DNA of 64,000 bases from an uncultured Bacteroidales bacterium (GTDB lineage Bacteria > Bacteroidota > Bacteroidia > Bacteroidales > UBA932): positions 62,001-126,000 of the forward strand of contig CAKUYQ010000003.1 in NCBI GenBank assembly GCA_934717185.1. The letters run 5' to 3'. The notes under the pieces were generated by a model. The model saw nothing but the letters and a program-made list of their open reading frames with translations, was not told the origin of the DNA and ran no database searches. A program made the position numbers and the translations under genes. Positions 52,806 to 60,812 of the stretch are shown piece by piece. Every line of letters starts with the position of its first letter. Within the stretch, counting starts at the first letter, position 1.

Positions 52806-54079
52806 AAGACCCCTCCTTTGTTAAAAAGAAGCGCAGCATTGCATCCCCCAAAGCCCGACAACAACTTTACAAACGCACTCTTGTCTGTAACCCTGTTCTC
52901 ACAACTCACATTCACCCTATATGTTGTCCCCTGCTCTTCAAACCCCTTAGTGGCAATAATTGTATTGTCATCTGCCGAACAGATGCTCAATATCGATTCC
53001 AACACCCCTGCTGCCCCCATGGTATGACCATAGAAACCTTTAAGCCCGTTTGCCGGCAGACTGCTCAAACCGGCCCTATTGAGAGCTATAGACTCCATCT
53101 CATCATTATACAACGTAGCCGTTCCATGCAGATTTACAAAAGCCAATTTATCTCTGTCTACCCCGTCCAACACAGCCATCAAAGCCCTGTAACTCCCCTC
53201 ACCTGTTCTCGACGGGCCCGATATGTGATTGGAATCATTCCTAATGGCGCCTCTGCACGCGACCCAATCCGTTGGCTTAACATCCTCTGCCCTAACTCTT
53301 TTATATATTATTGTAGCGGCAGCCTCTCCCAAATTAAGCCCCGTTCTGTTTACATCAAAAGGTTTGCATGATTCATTGGACAACGCCTTAAAAGACTGAA
53401 ATCCAGACACAATGAATGGAGACTGTACATCACACCCAATAACAACAGCATAATCGTAATTTCCGCTTTTTAAAGCTCTAACAGCCTCTATCTGTGCACA
53501 TAACCCTGATATACAAGCATTGGAAACCACCACCGCGTTATCTTTATGTCCAAAATAATCCGTTATAACCTTCGCAGCCTCACCAAGCAGAATTCTCTCC
53601 TTTGACAGAGCCGCCAAATTATCTCCAAACTCACCGCCGGCAACACACTTGTCATCCATTAAAAAGACATTACCCTTTGTTGTTGAGAGAACAAACAGAA
53701 CCCTGTCCGATGACAGATCCAACCCCTCCTTCCCCTCTCTACCCTCTCTACCCTCTTTACTCTCTTTATTTCCAAAATCGCCAACGCCAACGCCAAAGCT
53801 ATCTATACTCTCCACTGCTCTCAACACAGACAATATTGCCAAATTCTCAAAAAGCGTTCTCCCCCCTGCCCCTTTTATCCGTTCAAACTCTCTGCGAATC
53901 ACCTCCCTCTCTATCAACGAGGCTGTAAAAGGTTCCGGCAACCCCCACTTGGAATATTGGCGCAACGCAGTCCTACCCTGCTTTACGGCAATGTAGTTCT
54001 CCATTGATGAAAGCCCCAACGGAGAGACAATATTATCTGCAATTTTTACTGCGGCAAAACGTTCCACTTTCTCTTCCAT
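52799..54079 (-). CDS. Beta-ketoacyl synthase with an in-frame repeat insertion
   Basis: The protein has 426 residues. NACISG (C189), NLHGTATLYND (H318) and KGFYGHTMGAAG (H352) are present. Residues 91-119 (SIDSFGVGVGDFG, then NKESKEGREGREGKEG) are encoded by a compound microsatellite of the type found in intergenic regions of this window, inserted without breaking the frame in a loop before the LSSDRVLFVLSTTKG strand. The start overlaps the thioesterase 3' end by 34 bp. Such an insertion would be surface-exposed if the enzyme works. Confidence 0.85.
   Translation of the reverse strand: MEEKVERFAAVKIADNIVSPLGLSSMENYIAVKQGRTALRQYSKWGLPEPFTASLIEREVIRREFERIKGAGGRTLFENLAILSVLRAVESIDSFGVGVGDFGNKESKEGREGREGKEGLDLSSDRVLFVLSTTKGNVFLMDDKCVAGGEFGDNLAALSKERILLGEAAKVITDYFGHKDNAVVVSNACISGLCAQIEAVRALKSGNYDYAVVIGCDVQSPFIVSGFQSFKALSNESCKPFDVNRTGLNLGEAAATIIYKRVRAEDVKPTDWVACRGAIRNDSNHISGPSRTGEGSYRALMAVLDGVDRDKLAFVNLHGTATLYNDEMESIALNRAGLSSLPANGLKGFYGHTMGAAGVLESILSICSADDNTIIATKGFEEQGTTYRVNVSCENRVTDKSAFVKLLSGFGGCNAALLFNKGGVLW
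53728..53811. repeat. Compound microsatellite inside the ketosynthase coding sequence
   Basis: The plus strand reads a 9-bp tract (CCCTCTCTA twice, then CCCTCTTTA and CTCTCTTTA), then AAATCGCCAACGCCAACGCC and AAAGC. Both parts and their order match intergenic copies at 8767, 55825 and 62440. The insertion length is a multiple of three. Confidence 0.85.
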
Positions 54080-54483
54080 TCTTCATAAAACGGTGGATTA
54101 GCCCACACCAATTGATAATCCTTATCTAAAAATACCTGAACAGACCTGCCTGTTGCAACCAAGGCATTGTCTGCGGTGTCATATATCTCATAGTCAAAGA
54201 TAATCTTTGCAGCCTCGGTTGCTCTGTAGATTATCTTTATAAGAGGTTTCATTCCGTATACCAAAGGCTTTTTATAGTGGAACTGCAGATCTACCAACGG
54301 AGCATAATATCCGTTGCCGAATATATCCATATACCCAAGCCCGTATTTTGCCCCGAAAGTCTCGCGTGCATCCTCAAAATAGAGGGTATATGAGCCGTGC
54401 CACACTATATTCATTGAATCTACCTCAGAGAATCTTATCTCAAACTCTTTTGAAACCTCCAATATATTATTTTTCAAATCCAT
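54046..54483 (-). CDS. Acyl-CoA/ACP thioesterase, 4-HBT hotdog type
   Basis: The protein has 145 residues: EIRFSEVDSMNIVWHGSYTLYFEDARE is the hotdog 4-hydroxybenzoyl-CoA thioesterase signature with the catalytic Asp in the VDxxNIVWH-type loop, followed by YAPLVDLQFHYKKPL. It may release or edit intermediates. It overlaps the ketosynthase gene downstream. Confidence 0.85.
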   Translation of the reverse strand: MDLKNNILEVSKEFEIRFSEVDSMNIVWHGSYTLYFEDARETFGAKYGLGYMDIFGNGYYAPLVDLQFHYKKPLVYGMKPLIKIIYRATEAAKIIFDYEIYDTADNALVATGRSVQVFLDKDYQLVWANPPFYEEWKRKWNVLPQ

Positions 54484-54495
54484 ATCTCCTAATAA

Positions 54496-54921
54496 CTACT
54501 CAGATGCAACAGCAATCTTCATCTCACACTCCGCCATAACCTCATTGCCGCTTCTCACAACAGCATCAACAAGACTCATCCCAAAAACCTCCTCCTTTAA
54601 TGTAATGGTGGTAACTATCTCCTCCCCTGCCCTTGGAGTACGTAATATTCTAAGGCTCTTTACAGCTCCTATGTAACCTATCTTAACCTCAGTCCTGTTT
54701 ATATAGTTGATATATCCAAGCCTTGCAGCTGCCGTCTGAGCTATATTCTCCGTAAGGCCGTATGCCGTAAACCTGCCGTTGTCAAAAAAGAGGTTATCCT
54801 CTCTTATTTTAAAGCATGTAACCGTATTTACAGCATCAAATGAGAGAAGACTGTCTATCATTACAAACGGCGGACGTTGCGGCAGCAACTCAAGCACAGG
54901 TATATTTTTTAAATCATTCAT
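54496..54921 (-). CDS. ApeP/ApeI-like hotdog dehydratase
   Basis: From ATG 54921 the protein has 141 residues: LLPQRPPFVMIDSLLSFD, then GLTENIAQTAAARLGY, and VKIGYIGAVKSLRI, as in aryl-polyene dehydratases and FabZ-like proteins. Together with the one at 47371 the cluster has two dehydratase candidates. It overlaps the upstream acyltransferase 3' end by 8 bp; ATG 54936 is also possible. Confidence 0.8.
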   Translation of the reverse strand: MNDLKNIPVLELLPQRPPFVMIDSLLSFDAVNTVTCFKIREDNLFFDNGRFTAYGLTENIAQTAAARLGYINYINRTEVKIGYIGAVKSLRILRTPRAGEEIVTTITLKEEVFGMSLVDAVVRSGNEVMAECEMKIAVASE

Positions 54922-55810
54922 GCCTCCAAAAATCATAATAATTAAACCACTGTACAGGATATTCCCTTACAACACTCTCCAAACAGCAGGCATACTCCTG
55001 CGCCAAAATGTTCATGCGTTCCTTAATTGAGGCTTTGTTGTCGGGAAGCGAAATCTCCTTAATGATTATCTTGTACTTTAAGGCGCTCCTCTTCATTACA
55101 AACATTGCCATAAGGCAAACCTCTCTCTGCAGAGCCAAGGCGTAGGCCCCTATAGGGAACTTGGCCTTTTCGCCAAAGAACAGGCAATCTGCAAACTTCT
55201 TTGAACCGAACATCCTGTCGCCGGGCATACTTACAACCTCACCGGCAGATAATGCACTGTTCATAAGAAAGATATGCGACATATCCTCTTTTATGGGGAT
55301 CATACGCATATTGGTCTTTGCAAGCGCCCTGTTTCTGTTCTCCATAACAGTTTGGGTTTCATTGGCATAGACGAGTGTATTAAAACGCTTTTTCTTTGCA
55401 ACCATAGAATATCCCGCAAGCTCATAATTCCCGGTATGAGAGCTTATTATAACAAAGCCATCATCCTTGGATTCAAATTTTCGCATTATATCTGCTCCTT
55501 CTACCTCAAAGGTAAAATGTTTGCCGGAATATGCAGCAAACCTGTCCACTATTATCTGCGAAAATTTAAGATGGTTTACAAACACGCTCCGGAAAGATCT
55601 TGCCTTTCCGTAGTTCATCCGCCATCTAAAGAAACGGTAGATAGAGAGATACTCCTTATGGTGTGCCACCATATAGTACGGAACAATAAAACCGGCTGCA
55701 ATGTAAACAAGGCGTATGTTTATCACCTTCATACATTTTACCAATGTACGTTGCATCCAAGGTGTTCCACCGGTCTTGCCGCTCCACTGCATCTCTTTGT
55801 TCCGTTCCAT
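54914..55810 (-). CDS. LpxL/HtrB-like lipid acyltransferase
   Basis: The protein has 298 residues. An N-terminal membrane segment (VYIAAGFIVPYYMV) precedes SSHTGNYELAG with the H125-x4-E130 motif of lysophospholipid acyltransferases, and VSMPGDRMFGSKK lies nearby. Aryl-polyene clusters carry such an enzyme, which probably attaches the polyene acyl group to a lipid. It lies downstream of the second ACP gene, across a repeat region. Confidence 0.85.
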   Translation of the reverse strand: MERNKEMQWSGKTGGTPWMQRTLVKCMKVINIRLVYIAAGFIVPYYMVAHHKEYLSIYRFFRWRMNYGKARSFRSVFVNHLKFSQIIVDRFAAYSGKHFTFEVEGADIMRKFESKDDGFVIISSHTGNYELAGYSMVAKKKRFNTLVYANETQTVMENRNRALAKTNMRMIPIKEDMSHIFLMNSALSAGEVVSMPGDRMFGSKKFADCLFFGEKAKFPIGAYALALQREVCLMAMFVMKRSALKYKIIIKEISLPDNKASIKERMNILAQEYACCLESVVREYPVQWFNYYDFWRHE

Positions 55811-55824
55811 CTAACTTAGTTTAT

Positions 55825-55951
55825 CAGCTTTAGCTTTCTTTCTTTACTCTCTTTACCCTAAATTCGCCAACGCCAACGCTAATGCCAACGCTTTCTTTAC
55901 CCTCTTTACTTTTTACTGTAAATCGCCAAAGCTAACGCTAAAGCCAAAAGC
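55825..55951. repeat. Compound hexamer and 9-bp microsatellite
   Basis: A TTAGC-type start is followed by CTTTCTTTACTCTCTTTACC, then GCCAACGCCAACGCTAATGCC, another CTCTTTACTTTTTAC tract, and GCCAAAGCTAACGCTAAAGCC. Thus tract types alternate twice. It separates the second ACP from the acyltransferase gene. Confidence 0.8.
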
Positions 55952-55960
55952 AAACAATTT

Positions 55961-56203
55961 TTAGTTGACCTTGCGCTCTATATAGTCGCAGAACTGCCTG
56001 AGAGTCTCCACCCCGGCCATCTCCTCGGGCTTAATCTTAAACCCAAAGTTTCTCTCTACAATTACCACTATATCAACAAAATCAAGGCTGTCTATTCCTA
56101 AATCATCCTTGAGTTTGGCTTCCGGAGCAATCTTCTCTTCATCAATTTCTAGTTCTTCTACAAGAAAGTTCTTTACCCTTTCCTCTATCTCTGTTCTTGT
56201 CAT
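55961..56203 (-). CDS. Acyl carrier protein (second)
   Basis: The protein has 80 residues with LKDDLGIDSLDFVDIVVIVERNFG, the phosphopantetheine site at S39, and a MAGVETLRQFCDYIE helix. It has the typical ACP length. It lies between two repeat regions in the middle of the cluster. Separate carriers may hold the starter and the growing chain. Confidence 0.93.
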   Translation of the reverse strand: MTRTEIEERVKNFLVEELEIDEEKIAPEAKLKDDLGIDSLDFVDIVVIVERNFGFKIKPEEMAGVETLRQFCDYIERKVN

Positions 56204-56315
56204 ATTATTATATGTTTTTAAAATTTTTCATTATTGACGTTAGTACCGGCGTTGGCGTTCAAATAATATTAAAGCTAAGGCTTTGCAAATAGCTATCTCA
56301 CAAACCTCATTGTAG
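56204..56315. repeat. Hexamer fragment and degenerate partial copy of the 111-bp repeat
   Basis: ACCGGCGTTGGCGTT and AAAGCTAAGGC hexamer-type pieces occupy 56238-56282. The next ~50 bp resemble the second half of the 111-bp unit (GCAAATAGCTATCTCACAAA compared with GCAAACAGCCATCTCTCAAA). Confidence 0.55.
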
Positions 56316-56622
56316 TCAAATAAAAAGCGTAAGTACAACTTTATCTAACTGTTAGCTTAGTATGTATTCAAATAAAAGGTTCAAATGCAAGGCTTGCAAA
56401 CAGCCATCTCTCAAACGTCACTGTAGTCAAATAAAAAGCGTAAGTACAACTTTATCTAACTGCTAGCTTAGTATGTATTCAAATAAAAGGTTCAAATGCA
56501 AGGCTTGCAAACAGCCATCTCTCAAACGTCACTGTAGTCAAATAAAAAGCGTAAGTACAACTTTATCTAACTGCTAGCTTAGTATGTATTCAAATAAAAG
56601 GTTCAAATGCAAGGCTTGCGAA
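56316..56622. repeat. 111-bp tandem repeat, about 2.8 copies
   Basis: Units begin TCAAATAAAAAGCGTAAGTA at 56316, 56427 and 56538, exactly 111 bp apart; units 2 and 3 look identical over their length and unit 1 differs at few positions. The third unit runs into a hairpin element after AAGGCTTGC. No spacer-like unique parts, so not a CRISPR array. Its TAAAAAGYGYAAGTACAA core is shared with the repeats at 59771. Confidence 0.88.
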
Positions 56623-56696
56623 ACTTTCTACACCGGAGCGTACTTAAAGTACGTGAGGATTAGAAAGTTGAGCATAACGCAGCAGTTGACTTTTTA
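56611..56696 (+). repeat. Dispersed covarying hairpin element, copy 2
   Basis: AAGGCTTGCG, outer stem AACTTTCTA/TAGAAAGTT, conserved CCGGAG, inner stem GTACTT/AAGTAC, conserved TGAGGA, and ATAACGCAGCAGTTG. It ends close to the methyltransferase stop codon and may also act as a transcript end on either strand. Confidence 0.82.
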
Positions 56697-57791
56697 TTTA
56701 ATACAAACGATTATGCTGTGCCCATGCCCCAACCCATCATATATCTCCTCCACCCTCATCCCTGCTCTCTCTATACAACACCTCATATCCTGAGTATTGT
56801 ACATTTTGCTGTTACCGTTTGCTATTGCGGTAAAGTAGAGAGAGGTCATTGTAAGCGCCATTGCAGCAGGCTCATATTTCTGTCTGTCCCAAAGGGTCTC
56901 CATAATGTAGAGCTTGGTATTTGGGGTCATTGCCTCGCTTGCCCTAAACAAGATGCTCACTATCTCATCCATACTAAAGCAATCAAGGAACTGGCTCATC
57001 CAGATAGCATCCACATTACCGTTTGTAGGGAAGCGTTGGGATGAATCCAACAGGTTTATGGGGTAGCCGTCTATTCTTTCCGCTCCGGGCTGTCCGCTTA
57101 TCTGCTGCTTCATCATCTCTATCTGCTGTGGCAGATCCAATATGGTTACATTCACATCCTTATCATAAGCGACACAACGTAACGCCCAACGCCCGGTGTT
57201 TCCGCCTACATCAAACAGAGTGCGAGGCTTATACTTGTCAAACACAATGCTTAATGCTTGGTCAAATGAGTTATCGCTGTAGAAGTGGTCAAAAGCAAAC
57301 CAAGATCTCTGCACCTGTTCTGGCAAGGATGACAACCCCTCATACACTGTAGGCCAATTACCAAAATGCTTAAGACCCTCGGGCTTGCCATTAACAAGCG
57401 ATTCCTCCAAACGGAACCAACCCTCGTAGTTTACATCATGATTGAAATCAATATCTACCTTTGTTGCATTGTCTATAAGCAGGAACCATCCTGTCTTTGC
57501 AAGCGTATATCTGTCTGTATCTGTATCAACCATTATTGTGCCTATGCAGAGAGATGCCTCCAACAGACACTTTACGGCATAATCGCTTAGTTTTGTCTTC
57601 TCACATATTTCCGCTCTTGTAAGCCCTTTTTCACTATCTCTTAACATCTCCAATATGCCGTATTTAAGCATTATGCGGGTTGTCTGAAATATGACAGGCC
57701 CCCACGCAATAAACTGCGCTCTCAATTGGGCATCGTTCGCGGAAAGGTGTTCCTTTGTGTATAGTTTTTTTAAATTAGGCGAGAGTTCCAT
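56694..57791 (-). CDS. SAM-dependent O-methyltransferase
   Basis: The protein has 365 residues: an N-terminal winged-helix dimerization part (LKYGILEMLRDSEKGLTRAEICEKTKLSDYAV), then a Rossmann domain with FDVGGNTGRWALRC (~192-205) and VTILDLPQQIEMM, as in plant-type and bacterial O-methyltransferases. It probably methylates the phenol of the aryl head group. Its ATG shares one base with the upstream stop (TAATG). Confidence 0.83.
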   Translation of the reverse strand: MELSPNLKKLYTKEHLSANDAQLRAQFIAWGPVIFQTTRIMLKYGILEMLRDSEKGLTRAEICEKTKLSDYAVKCLLEASLCIGTIMVDTDTDRYTLAKTGWFLLIDNATKVDIDFNHDVNYEGWFRLEESLVNGKPEGLKHFGNWPTVYEGLSSLPEQVQRSWFAFDHFYSDNSFDQALSIVFDKYKPRTLFDVGGNTGRWALRCVAYDKDVNVTILDLPQQIEMMKQQISGQPGAERIDGYPINLLDSSQRFPTNGNVDAIWMSQFLDCFSMDEIVSILFRASEAMTPNTKLYIMETLWDRQKYEPAAMALTMTSLYFTAIANGNSKMYNTQDMRCCIERAGMRVEEIYDGLGHGHSIIVCIK

Positions 57792-58369
57792 TATTTTACA
57801 GCTTTAAGAAGATTATCTGCAAGATAGCGGTAAACACTTATTGCACGCCCTTTAAATACAGGGGATAACAGCCCTTTTACCCTTGCAAATATAAACTCAC
57901 ATACAACCTCATCTGTTTCGTTGTTAATAAGTTGCATATTCCCGTTGATCAATGCTCCACCCGCTTTACGGTTTATCCCCCAAGCCATACCTCCTGCATT
58001 GCCAACATTCATTGATGCTACGTTTATCTTTAATGTATATTCCGCGTCGAACTGAGGTTCTCCTGTCATTGTGAGCTTTATTCTGCCGCCTTTTTTTTCA
58101 TTAAAGAATGTAATGAAGCTCTCATGTGCTCTATCCAAGTCCTCTATGAATTTTTGATACTCGTCTGCCCCCTTATCTCCATAATATATATCTGCAGTCT
58201 TGTCCTTTCCATCTATAAGTGTTTTGTGGTCATCTATGACAACATTTACAACTGCCTCCTCCTTGTAAAAGACATCTTTGTCCCCGGAAACCAATTGAAC
58301 ACTGTTCTTCTGTGCACTCAAGCTAAGGGCCATTGTCATGGCAATAAACAGCAATACAAGTTTTCTCAT
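57791..58369 (-). CDS. Secreted protein of the polyene cluster, unknown function
   Basis: The protein has 192 residues with a signal peptide (MRKLVLLFIAMTMALSLSAQ). The mature part contains VNVVIDDHKTLIDGKDKTADIYYGDKG and EYTLKINVASMNVGNAGGMAWG, suggesting beta structure. I do not recognise the family. Its stop overlaps the methyltransferase start, so the two are translated together. Confidence 0.62.
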   Translation of the reverse strand: MRKLVLLFIAMTMALSLSAQKNSVQLVSGDKDVFYKEEAVVNVVIDDHKTLIDGKDKTADIYYGDKGADEYQKFIEDLDRAHESFITFFNEKKGGRIKLTMTGEPQFDAEYTLKINVASMNVGNAGGMAWGINRKAGGALINGNMQLINNETDEVVCEFIFARVKGLLSPVFKGRAISVYRYLADNLLKAVK

Positions 58370-58415
58370 ACTATCAATTTTTTAATTAAAAACCACATTC
58401 TTTGAGCCTAATCAC

Positions 58416-59642
58416 CTAATCATTAATGGATTTTATTACCAAAGCACTGTTCGTGCCGCCAAAACCAAATGAGTTTGACAAGACCACTTTAAGCTCCTTG
58501 TTAACCGTTGTGACAGCAATATTAAGATCTTTGGAATATTCGTCGGGATTCTCAAAATTAATATTAGGAGCAACAAAACCGTTCTGCATCATTATGGTAC
58601 AGTAGACAATCTCGCTTGCTCCGGCCATCCAGCACTCATGCCCTGTCATGGATTTGGTTGAACTGATAAGGGCCTTTTTACCACCAAAAAGGCGGTTAAG
58701 TGCAATAGCCTCAAACATATCCCCCTGATGCGTTGATGTAGCATGGGCATTCACATAATCAACATCATCTGCGGCTATGCCGGCATCATTTAAAGCCCTT
58801 GTCATTGCTATCACACACCCCTCATCATTTGGCTGCGATATGCCGCCGCCGTTAGATGAAAACCCATACCCCACAACCTCTGCAATAATGTTTGCCCCAC
58901 GTTTTACGGCATATTCATACTCCTCAAGCACTAACGCAGCCGCTCCACCGCTTGGTACAAGCCCGTCTCTGTCTTTATCAAACGGACGCGACGCCTTTGC
59001 CGGTTCATCCATCCTTATGGAGAATGCAGAGAGGGCATCGAAAGTTGCCATTGAGTAGTAGTTTGTCTCTTGCGCACCTCCGCACAGAACCATCTCCTGC
59101 AAGCCCTGCTTAATTAACATATAGCCCAATCCTATTGAATGAGAGCCACTTGCACATGCCGCACTTACGGTAAAGTTAACCCCCCTAAGGTGAAATATTG
59201 TGCTAAGATTCATATTAACAGTTGAGTTCATGCTCTGGAATATAAGCCCCGAACCCAACAGAGCCGAATCGTGCTTCTCATCCATTATCTTGGCCGCCTC
59301 TATAACAGGTTTTGCCGATGAATCATTGCCAAAGATAACCCCTACCTCATTGGCTAAAAGATAGGCATCATCTATTCCTGCATTTACAAAAGCCTCCTTG
59401 CTTGCCATATAGGCATACTCCGCCTCCTCGGAAAGTCCCACACGCAACCTTCTGTCTATAACCCCTTTCAGTTTAGGTTTCTCTACTATTCCTGTAAGAG
59501 CAGACCTGTAACCGTACTCCAATCTTGCAGGCTCAATGCCAATGCCGGATTTCCCGCTGTAGAGCGACTCCTTAACCTGCTCTATATTAGTACCTAAGCA
59601 GGACCATATTCCGGTCCCCGTTATAACAACTCTCCTACCCAT
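58416..59642 (-). CDS. Beta-ketoacyl-ACP synthase (FabF/FabB type)
   Basis: The protein has 408 residues with the catalytic triad: VSAACASGS (C163), VNAHATSTHQGD (H300) and SMTGHECWMAG (H335). It is the third cysteine-bearing ketosynthase of the cluster. It may be the starter-extending condensing enzyme since it is nearest to the tyrosine ammonia-lyase, but the sequence alone cannot assign the step. A repeat region of ~390 bp lies upstream. Confidence 0.92.
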   Translation of the reverse strand: MGRRVVITGTGIWSCLGTNIEQVKESLYSGKSGIGIEPARLEYGYRSALTGIVEKPKLKGVIDRRLRVGLSEEAEYAYMASKEAFVNAGIDDAYLLANEVGVIFGNDSSAKPVIEAAKIMDEKHDSALLGSGLIFQSMNSTVNMNLSTIFHLRGVNFTVSAACASGSHSIGLGYMLIKQGLQEMVLCGGAQETNYYSMATFDALSAFSIRMDEPAKASRPFDKDRDGLVPSGGAAALVLEEYEYAVKRGANIIAEVVGYGFSSNGGGISQPNDEGCVIAMTRALNDAGIAADDVDYVNAHATSTHQGDMFEAIALNRLFGGKKALISSTKSMTGHECWMAGASEIVYCTIMMQNGFVAPNINFENPDEYSKDLNIAVTTVNKELKVVLSNSFGFGGTNSALVIKSIND

Positions 59643-59820
59643 TATAGTTTATAGTGTATCGTTTATAGTTTATTGTAAGTAATTGGCTTTGGTTTTACCG
59701 TTTGCTATATCCTTCTATACTCTCTATACTCTCTATACTCTCTATACTCTCTTACTCCAAACATAACGCTGTAATTGCCTTTTACCAAAGTAATCAAAAA
59801 TTCATTAAAAAGTGCAAGTA

Positions 59821-59900
59821 CAAGGCTTGCGAAGCTGAGAAATCCGCAGCATACTGTAGTATGTGAGGAATTACGAAACGAGCGTAACGCAGTAATTGCC
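59821..59900 (+). repeat. Dispersed covarying hairpin element, copy 3
   Basis: AAGGCTTGCG, then AATCC/GGAATT outer pairing, CCGCAG, inner stem CATACT/AGTATG, TGAGGA, and GTAACGCAGTAATTGCC. The inner stem differs at several base pairs from copies 1 and 2, yet remains paired. Confidence 0.82.
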
Positions 59901-59940
59901 TTTTGCCAAAATTATCAAAAATTCATTAAAAAGTGCAAGT

Positions 59941-60026
59941 ACAAGGCTTGCGAAGCTGAACAATCCGGAGTTTACTTAACGTAAATGAGGAATTGTGAAG
60001 CAAGTGTAACGCAGTAATTGCCTTTT
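59941..60026 (+). repeat. Dispersed covarying hairpin element, copy 4
   Basis: AAGGCTTGCG, outer CAATCC/GGAATTG, CCGGAG, inner TTTAC/GTAAA, TGAGGA, GTAACGCAGTAATTGCC. It ends directly at the fabG stop codon region. Confidence 0.82.
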
Positions 60027-60036
60027 TAATGGATTT

Positions 60037-60765
60037 TTACGTATATAGGCCCCCATTAACAGACACAACCTCCCCCGTAATATACCCCGCCTCATCGCTC
60101 GCCAAAAACCCTACAAGAGAGGCAACCTCCTCCGGCTTTCCAAACCTACCCGCAGGAATCATCTTTTTAAGATCTGCCTCATTTAAATCTTTGGTCATAT
60201 CGGTTGCAATAAAACCTGGAGCAACCGCGTTCACAGTTACCTTTCTGGGGGCAACTTCCTGAGCCAAAGCCTTGGTGGCACCAATTAAAGCAGCTTTGGC
60301 AGCAGAATAATTTGTCTGTCCGGGTAATCCTTTTATTCCCGACAAAGAAGCCATGTTTATTATCCTGCCGTTTCTTTTGGTAAGCATATTCTTAAGCAAT
60401 CTGCGAGTAATTACAAAGAATCCGTTAAGAGTGGTATCTATAACCTTATGCCACTGCTCGTTCTGCATAAAGATAAGCAGATTGTCCTCTCTTATTCCTG
60501 CATTGTTTACCAAAACACCTATATAATCGTTAGGATGCTCATTTTCCCATTTACCAAGCGCCTCCTCAACAGCATTCTCGTTTGAGACATCAAATCCAAG
60601 CAGTTCGGCAGTTCCCCCTTGCGCCTCTATAAGGCTTTTGGTCTCCTTGGCAGCAGCAGTATTGGAATTATAGTTAATAACAACAGGCAAACCCATAGAG
60701 GCCAGCTTCAAGCAGATTGCCCTGCCCAAACCTCTTGATCCGCCTGTAACCAACGCATATTTCAT
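60037..60765 (-). CDS. 3-oxoacyl-ACP reductase, FabG-type SDR
   Basis: The protein has 242 residues: TGGSRGLG (7-14) for NADPH, NNAG (87-90), and the catalytic S140, Y153, K157 in NYSAAKAAL, with N114. The C-terminus IATDMTKDL and SDEAGYITGEVVSVNGGLYT fits FabG. It reduces the keto group during each polyene extension. It follows the tyrosine ammonia-lyase gene by 47 bp and is probably in its operon. Confidence 0.92.
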   Translation of the reverse strand: MKYALVTGGSRGLGRAICLKLASMGLPVVINYNSNTAAAKETKSLIEAQGGTAELLGFDVSNENAVEEALGKWENEHPNDYIGVLVNNAGIREDNLLIFMQNEQWHKVIDTTLNGFFVITRRLLKNMLTKRNGRIINMASLSGIKGLPGQTNYSAAKAALIGATKALAQEVAPRKVTVNAVAPGFIATDMTKDLNEADLKKMIPAGRFGKPEEVASLVGFLASDEAGYITGEVVSVNGGLYT

Positions 60766-60812
60766 ACTATCAAAATTTTTAATTTCAAAAATAATAATTA
60801 AACCGCGGTTTT

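Larger units (their letters stand above)
59643..60036. repeat. Repeat-only region: 9-bp tract, two 121-bp units and hairpin elements
   Basis: The gap between fabG and the ketosynthase holds no gene. It starts with GTTTATAGTTTATTG-type sequence and a hexamer trace, then four copies of TCTCTATAC (59713-59755), then units of 121-122 bp starting GTAATTGCCT at 59771, 59892 and 60014. Each unit carries one hairpin element (listed separately). Confidence 0.85.

Noticed and set aside
56316..56622. 111-bp repeat as a CRISPR or phage-like array
   Set aside because: Units are contiguous and identical along their whole length, with no unique spacers between short repeats.
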